Assembly (NCBI GenBank): GCA_019634955.1
Contig: JAHCAK010000001.1
Span: 1 to 64,000, forward strand
Direction of reading: 5' to 3'
DNA from: Burkholderiales bacterium
GTDB taxonomy: Bacteria > Pseudomonadota > Gammaproteobacteria > Burkholderiales > Usitatibacteraceae
DNA length: 64,000 nt
This document shows positions 59,352-64,000 of the stretch, one piece after another (position 1 is the stretch's first letter; every line of letters begins with the position of its first letter). The notes beneath the pieces are model-generated. The model was not told the origin of the DNA. It saw only the letters and a program-made list of their open reading frames with translations, and made no database searches. A program made the position numbers and the translations under genes.

Positions 59352-62152
59352 TGGCAAACGACGCGAAGACCGACTACAAGCAGACCCTCAACCTGCCCGA
59401 CACGCCCTTCCCGATGCGGGGCGACCTGGCGAAGCGCGAGCCCGGCTGGGTGAAGGCGTGGCAGGAGAAGGGCCTCTACCGGCGCATCCGCGAGGCTTGC
59501 CGGGGGCGCCCCCTCTTCGTCCTGCACGACGGCCCGCCCTACGCCAACGGCGACATCCACATCGGCCACGCCGTCAACAAGATCCTCAAGGACGTGATCG
59601 TCAAGTCGAAGACGCTCGCGGGCTTCGACGCGCCCTACACGCCCGGCTGGGACTGCCACGGCCTGCCCATCGAGCACCAGATCGAGAAGAAGCACGGCCG
59701 CCACCTCGACGCCAACAAGGCGCGGGCGCTCTGCCGCGCCTACGCCGCCGAGCAGATCGAGCGCCAGATGGCGGATTTCCGCCGCCTCGGCGTGCTCGGC
59801 GACTGGGAACACCCCTACAGGACGATGGACTTCGCCACCGAGGCCGACGAGATCCGGGCCCTGGGGCGCGTGTGGCAGCGCGGGCTCCTCTATCGGGGCC
59901 TCAAGCCCGTCAACTGGTGCATCGAGTGCGGCTCCGCGCTCGCCGAGGCCGAGGTGGAGTACGAGGACAAGACCTCGGCCGCCATCGACGTCGCCTTCGC
60001 GGCCGCCGATGCCGCGGCGCTCGCCCGCGCGTTCGGGCTCGCGACGGCGCCGGAGCGGGCCTTCGCCGTCATCTGGACCACCACCCCGTGGACGCTCCCG
60101 GGCAACCAGGCCATCGCCGCCCACCCGGGGCACGAGTACGAGCTCGTGGACACGGCCAGGGGCGCGCTCGTCCTCGCTGCGGAGCTGCGCGAGGCCTGCC
60201 TGAAGCGCTTCGGGCTGGAGGCGGTGGCGGTGCTCGGCCGCGTGGCCGGCGGCGCGCTCGAGGGCCTGCGGTTCCGCCATCCGCTCGAGGCGCGCGACGT
60301 GCCGGTGATCCTCGGCGAGCACGTCACGCTCGAGGCGGGCACGGGCCTGGTCCACACCGCCCCGGCGCACGGCGCGGAGGACTTCGACGCGGGCGTGAAG
60401 TACGGCCTGCCGCTCGACCAGCCGGTGGACGACCGCGGCCACTTCAAGGCCGGCGTCCCGCACTTCGCCGGGCTGGGCGTGCGCGAGGCCGAGAAGCCGA
60501 TCCTCGAGCGGCTGGCGGCCGATGGCGCCCTCCTGCGCAACGAGCCCTTCCGCCACAGCTACCCGCACTGCTGGCGCCACAAGACGCCGATCATCTTCCG
60601 CGCGACCACCCAGTGGTTCATCGGGATGGACCGGCCCTCCCGGGGCGATGGCGCGGGCGACGGCCGCACGCTTCGCGAGGTGGCGCGGCAGGCCATCGCC
60701 GACACGACCTTCTACCCCGCGTGGGGCCGCTCGCGCATCGAGGCGATGATCGCCAACCGCCCGGACTGGACGCTTTCGCGCCAGCGCAACTGGGGCGTCC
60801 CGCTGCCCTTCTTCCTCGACCGGGAGACCGAGGAGTTGCACCCCGAAACCGGGCGGCTGCTGGAGGAGGCGGCGAACCGCGTAGCCGCAGGCGGCATCGA
60901 GGCGTGGTTCGCCGCCACCTGCGAGGATTTCGGCGTGGACCCCGCGAAGTACCGCAAGCTCACCGACACCGTGGACGTGTGGTTCGACTCGGGGACGACG
61001 CACTTCTCCGTGCTGCGCGGGCTCGAGGGCCAGAAGTGGCCGGCCGACCTCTACCTGGAGGGCTCCGACCAGCACCGCGGCTGGTTCCAGTCGAGCCTGC
61101 TCACGAGCTGCGCCATGCACGGGCGCGCCCCCTACGACGCCCTCCTCACGCACGGCTTCGTGGTCGACGGCCAGGGGCGCAAGATGTCCAAGTCGCTGGG
61201 CAACGTGATCGCGCCGCAGAAGGTCAGCGACACCCTCGGGGCGGAGATCATCCGCCTGTGGGTCGCCTCCGCCGATTATTCCGGCGAGCTCTACATCTCC
61301 GACGAGATCCTCAAGCGCGTCGTGGAGAGCTACCGGCGCATCCGCAACACGCTGCGCTTCCTTCTCTCCAACACCGCCGACTTCGACGCCTCGCGCGACC
61401 TCCTGCCGCCGGAACAGTGGGTCGAGATCGACCGCTACGCGCTGGCGATGACCCGTCGCATGGCGGAAGCGGCCGCCGCCGACTACTCGCGCTTCGAGTT
61501 CCACCTGGTCGTCCAGCGCCTGCAGACCTTCTGCTCCGAGGACCTCGGCGGCTTCTGGCTCGACGTGCTGAAGGACCGCCTCTACACCTGCGCGCGCGGG
61601 AGCGCCGCGCGCCGCTCGGCCCAGTCGGCGCTGCACCACGTGACGCAGGTGCTCCTGCGGCTCATGGCGCCCATCCTCTCGTTCACCGCCGAGGAGGCCT
61701 GGGCGGTGCTCCACCCCGGCCGCGAGGAGAGCGTGTTCTTCCACACCTGGGAGGGCGTGCTGCCGGCGCAGGCCGGGGAGGACGCGCTCGTCGCCAAGTG
61801 GTCGCGCCTGCGCGAGATCCGCGCGGCGGTGCAGAAGAACCTGGAGGAGCTGCGCCAGTCGGGCGGCATCGGCTCCTCCCTGCAGGCGGAGGTGGCGATC
61901 GCCGCCCCCGAGGGCGACCGCATCCTGCTCGAGAGCCTGGGCGAGGACCTGCGCTTCGTGATGATCACCTCCGCGGCCACCGTCGAGCCGGGCGCGGCGC
62001 TCGCCGTGCGCGTGGCCGCGAGCGCGCACGCGAAGTGCGACCGGTGCTGGCACTTCCGCGAAGACGTCGGCGCCGACCCGCGCCACCCCGCGATCTGCGG
62101 CCGGTGCGTCTCGAACGTCGAGGGCGCGGGCGAGGTGCGGCGGCATGCCTGA
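59351..62152 (+). CDS. ileS: Isoleucyl-tRNA synthetase
   Basis: This class Ia synthetase has 933 residues. The HIGH-type motif is in [23 protein letters not shown] is in [11 protein letters not shown], and a CP1 editing domain lies between. The C-terminal zinc knuckle has CDRCWHF and CGRCVSN. The ATG at 59351 is coupled to ribF, and the 3' end overlaps lspA by 8 nt. Confidence 0.98.
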   Translation: MANDAKTDYKQTLNLPDTPFPMRGDLAKREPGWVKAWQEKGLYRRIREACRGRPLFVLHDGPPYANGDIHIGHAVNKILKDVIVKSKTLAGFDAPYTPGWDCHGLPIEHQIEKKHGRHLDANKARALCRAYAAEQIERQMADFRRLGVLGDWEHPYRTMDFATEADEIRALGRVWQRGLLYRGLKPVNWCIECGSALAEAEVEYEDKTSAAIDVAFAAADAAALARAFGLATAPERAFAVIWTTTPWTLPGNQAIAAHPGHEYELVDTARGALVLAAELREACLKRFGLEAVAVLGRVAGGALEGLRFRHPLEARDVPVILGEHVTLEAGTGLVHTAPAHGAEDFDAGVKYGLPLDQPVDDRGHFKAGVPHFAGLGVREAEKPILERLAADGALLRNEPFRHSYPHCWRHKTPIIFRATTQWFIGMDRPSRGDGAGDGRTLREVARQAIADTTFYPAWGRSRIEAMIANRPDWTLSRQRNWGVPLPFFLDRETEELHPETGRLLEEAANRVAAGGIEAWFAATCEDFGVDPAKYRKLTDTVDVWFDSGTTHFSVLRGLEGQKWPADLYLEGSDQHRGWFQSSLLTSCAMHGRAPYDALLTHGFVVDGQGRKMSKSLGNVIAPQKVSDTLGAEIIRLWVASADYSGELYISDEILKRVVESYRRIRNTLRFLLSNTADFDASRDLLPPEQWVEIDRYALAMTRRMAEAAAADYSRFEFHLVVQRLQTFCSEDLGGFWLDVLKDRLYTCARGSAARRSAQSALHHVTQVLLRLMAPILSFTAEEAWAVLHPGREESVFFHTWEGVLPAQAGEDALVAKWSRLREIRAAVQKNLEELRQSGGIGSSLQAEVAIAAPEGDRILLESLGEDLRFVMITSAATVEPGAALAVRVAASAHAKCDRCWHFREDVGADPRHPAICGRCVSNVEGAGEVRRHA

Positions 62153-62663
62153 GGCCCGCCCCGGCCCCTGGTGGCGCTGGCTCGCCCTGTCGGCCGTCGT
62201 CGCCGCCGCCGACCTCGCCACCAAGGCGTGGGTGAGCGCGGCCTTCCAGGTGGGGGACGTGCACGTCATCACGCCGTTCTTCAACCTGGTGCTCTGGCAC
62301 AACCCGGGCGCCGCGTTCAGCTTCCTCGCGGGCGCCGGCGGCTGGCAGCGCTGGTTCTTCGTGGCCGTCACGCTCGCGGTTTCCGCGGTGATCCTCGCGA
62401 TGCTGAGGAAGAGCGGCGGCAACCGGCTCCTCGCCGCCGCGCTCGCCCTCGTGCTGGGCGGCGCGCTGGGCAACCTGTGGGACCGCCTCACGCTCGGCCA
62501 CGTGGTCGACTTCATCCAGGTGCACGCCGCGGGCTATTATTGGCCGGCCTTCAACGTCGCCGACTCCGCCATCACCGTGGGCGTCGTCCTGATCCTGTGG
62601 GACGGGGTGCGCGACGCGAGGGCCGCCCGCGCCGGCCAACCCCACAGGAGCGCCCCGCCGTGA
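62145..62663 (+). CDS. lspA: Lipoprotein signal peptidase LspA
   Basis: LspA removes signal peptides from prolipoproteins. It has 172 residues with four TM helices. The catalytic aspartates are D122 in [10 protein letters not shown] and D140 in FNVADSAIT. It overlaps ispH by 4 nt (GTGA). Confidence 0.97.
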   Translation: MPEARPGPWWRWLALSAVVAAADLATKAWVSAAFQVGDVHVITPFFNLVLWHNPGAAFSFLAGAGGWQRWFFVAVTLAVSAVILAMLRKSGGNRLLAAALALVLGGALGNLWDRLTLGHVVDFIQVHAAGYYWPAFNVADSAITVGVVLILWDGVRDARAARAGQPHRSAPP

Positions 62664-63610
62664 CCGCCCCCATCGACATCGTGCTCGCCAAGCCGCGCGG
62701 CTTCTGCGCCGGCGTGGACCGCGCCATCGCCATCGTCGAGCGCGCCCTGGAGGTCCACGGCGCGCCCATCTACGTCCGCCACGAGATCGTCCACAACAAG
62801 TTCGTGGTCGAGGACCTGCGCCGCAAGGGCGCGGTGTTCGTCGAGGAACTGTCCGAGGTGCCCTCGGGCGGCACCGTCATCTTCTCGGCGCATGGCGTCT
62901 CGATCGCCGTGCGCGAGGAGGCCGAGCGGCGCGGCCTGCGCGTCTTCGACGCCACCTGCCCGCTGGTGACCAAGGTCCACGTCGAGGTCGCCCGCATGCG
63001 CGAGCAGGGGCGCGAGGTCGTGATGATCGGCCACCGCGGCCACCCCGAGGCCGAGGGCACGATGGGGCAGTCCGGCTCGGGGATGTACCTGGTGGAGACC
63101 GAGGAGGACGTGGCGCGCCTGGCCGTGAAGGACCCCGGCAACCTGGCCTACGTCACCCAGACCACGCTCTCGATGGACGATGCCTCGCGCATCGTCACTG
63201 CGCTGCGGTCGCGGTTTCCGGCGATCGTCGGCCCGAAGAAGGACGACATCTGCTACGCCACGCAGAACCGCCAGGACGCCGTGAAGTTCATGGCCCCGCG
63301 CTGCGACGTGGTGATCGTCGTGGGCTCGCCCAACAGCTCCAATTCCAACCGCCTGCGCGAAGTGGCCGAGAACCTCGGCAAGAAGGCCTTCCTGGTCGAC
63401 CGCGCCGAGGAGGTCCGCCCCGAATGGCTCGCCGGGGCGCGCACCGTCGGCGTCACGGCCGGGGCGTCCGCGCCCGAGGTGCTCGTGCAGGACGTCATCG
63501 CCGCGCTGCAGCGGCTCGGGGCGGCGCGGGTGGCCGAGCTGGAGGGGATCACGGAAGCCGTGACCTTCCCCCTGCCCAAGGCGATCGCCAAGGCGCCGCC
63601 GGCGGGCTAA
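62660..63610 (+). CDS. ispH: 4-hydroxy-3-methylbut-2-enyl diphosphate reductase IspH
   Basis: IspH is the last enzyme of the MEP isoprenoid pathway, an iron-sulfur reductase. It has 316 residues. The cluster cysteines are in RGFCAGV, ATCPLV and [16 protein letters not shown] and [11 protein letters not shown] contribute to the substrate site. A GTG start at 62660 has AGGAG 10 nt upstream. Confidence 0.97.
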   Translation: MTAPIDIVLAKPRGFCAGVDRAIAIVERALEVHGAPIYVRHEIVHNKFVVEDLRRKGAVFVEELSEVPSGGTVIFSAHGVSIAVREEAERRGLRVFDATCPLVTKVHVEVARMREQGREVVMIGHRGHPEAEGTMGQSGSGMYLVETEEDVARLAVKDPGNLAYVTQTTLSMDDASRIVTALRSRFPAIVGPKKDDICYATQNRQDAVKFMAPRCDVVIVVGSPNSSNSNRLREVAENLGKKAFLVDRAEEVRPEWLAGARTVGVTAGASAPEVLVQDVIAALQRLGAARVAELEGITEAVTFPLPKAIAKAPPAG

Positions 63611-63918
63611 CCCGGCTGGTTCGGGGGCGGCCGGTGCGCTGGCCCGGGCTTGAAGGAAGGCGCCGGCGGCGTGTACTTGGCGTCGGGCTTGAGGCCCACG
63701 CACCGGGGTTTCGCCCCGGAGAGGTCCATCCGGAAACCCGCCTCGCACTTCTTCACGCAGTAGGCGTTGCGGACCACCTCCGACTTGCTGCAGGTGTCGA
63801 GCGCGGTCCGCAGGCGCTGCTGCGGCTCGTAGGAAGGCATTCCGCCGCCCTGCGCGGCCGCCGCGGGCGAGAGGCCCGCCGCGACGGCCGCGGCCGCGAG
63901 GAGGAGCGCGGGCCTCAT
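63607..63918 (-). CDS. Small secreted Cys-containing protein
   Basis: The 103-residue protein has a signal peptide cleaved near AAAAQ (about 22). The mature part has four cysteines (DTCSK, AYCVKKC, RCVG) and a Pro-rich C-terminus. No family is recognised. Its start overlaps the stop of the gene entering from the right edge (ATGA), so they are in one operon. It is convergent with ispH. Confidence 0.7.
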   Translation of the reverse strand: MRPALLLAAAAVAAGLSPAAAAQGGGMPSYEPQQRLRTALDTCSKSEVVRNAYCVKKCEAGFRMDLSGAKPRCVGLKPDAKYTPPAPSFKPGPAHRPPPNQPG

Positions 63919-64000
63919 CGTTGCATCAGCTCGCGCCAGGAGATGCGCCGGGCCGCGCCGCCGCCGCCGCCGATGTTCACCGCGAACGGTGTCTTGGTTC
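63915..64000 (-). CDS. C-terminal tail of a protein, possibly PilY1
   Basis: Only the last 27 codons are visible, ending [11 protein letters not shown]. The ending resembles PilY1 C-termini, which often close with a SWREL-like segment, and fimT-pilV-pilW-pilX-pilY1 clusters often lie beside ispH in betaproteobacteria. The evidence is thin and the gene runs off the window. Confidence 0.4.
   Translation of the reverse strand, partial: TKTPFAVNIGGGGGAARRISWRELMQR

Noticed and set aside
59327-62515. Antisense frame of 1062 codons opposite ileS
   Set aside because: The product is Arg/His/Gly-rich, and the plus strand has a complete ileS with all catalytic motifs. Very high GC leaves few stop codons in shadow frames.

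Overview
The window is 64 kb of very GC-rich bacterial chromosome, almost completely coding, with no stretch over 300 bases lacking a gene and no insertion sequence, prophage or CRISPR array. Gene content and order point to a betaproteobacterium: a complete rpoN-hpf-ptsN-hprK-rapZ block, a DUF3579 gene, monofunctional hisB with short-form hisG, and an mla operon beside bolA and murA. Genus cannot be decided from this sequence. GTG and TTG starts and 4-base start/stop overlaps are common.

Layout. 1-5578 (minus): histidine genes hisF (partial)-A-H-B-C-D-G. 5589-12000 (minus): murA, a BolA/IbaG protein, a YadGH-like ABC exporter and mlaBCDEF for phospholipid retrieval. 12054-32298: a type IV pilus locus of the MSHA family. 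It holds a sigma-54 activator of PrsR type, mshM, mshL, mshN, mshE, mshG, a PilM-PilN fusion (mshI), mshJ and mshK, four large paralogous minor pilins, a convergent PrsK-like histidine kinase, and a separate unit of a 41-residue micropeptide plus a major pilin behind a perfect-consensus sigma-54 promoter. 32311-37829: a CPA2 cation/proton antiporter, then kdsD-kdsC-lptC-lptA-lptB for KDO synthesis and LPS transport. 37862-42540: rpoN, hpf, ptsN, hprK, rapZ and a Lon-N domain protein. 42541-46083: mutY with tRNA-Gly(CCC) 11 nt in front of it, then a 2TM protein with an AlgZ/AlgR-like LytS/LytTR pair. 46130-51458: thiS-thiG, a beta-barrel protein, trmB, a FecR-domain protein, folE2 behind a palindromic operator, a retropepsin-like protease and a glutamine amidotransferase. 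51455-55951 (minus): argD-argF-methyltransferase-argG-yajQ. 56122-63610: a DUF3579 gene, rpsT, murJ-ribF-ileS-lspA-ispH. The right edge has a small Cys-rich secreted protein and the tail of a gene that may be pilY1.

How it fits together. The most interesting part is the pilus locus. The kinase (29472-31217) and sigma-54 activator (12054-13514) bracket the machinery genes, rpoN is 6 kb away, and the sigma-54 promoter (31345-31360) with candidate upstream enhancer palindromes controls the micropeptide-pilin unit. This suggests that major pilin supply is under two-component control while the assembly machine uses sigma-70 promoters. The four minor pilins share an LPCP...PW.TLGL...DGWG...FDD ectodomain. 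One of them carries an extra beta-rich region and two fibronectin-III-like repeats and could be a tip adhesin.
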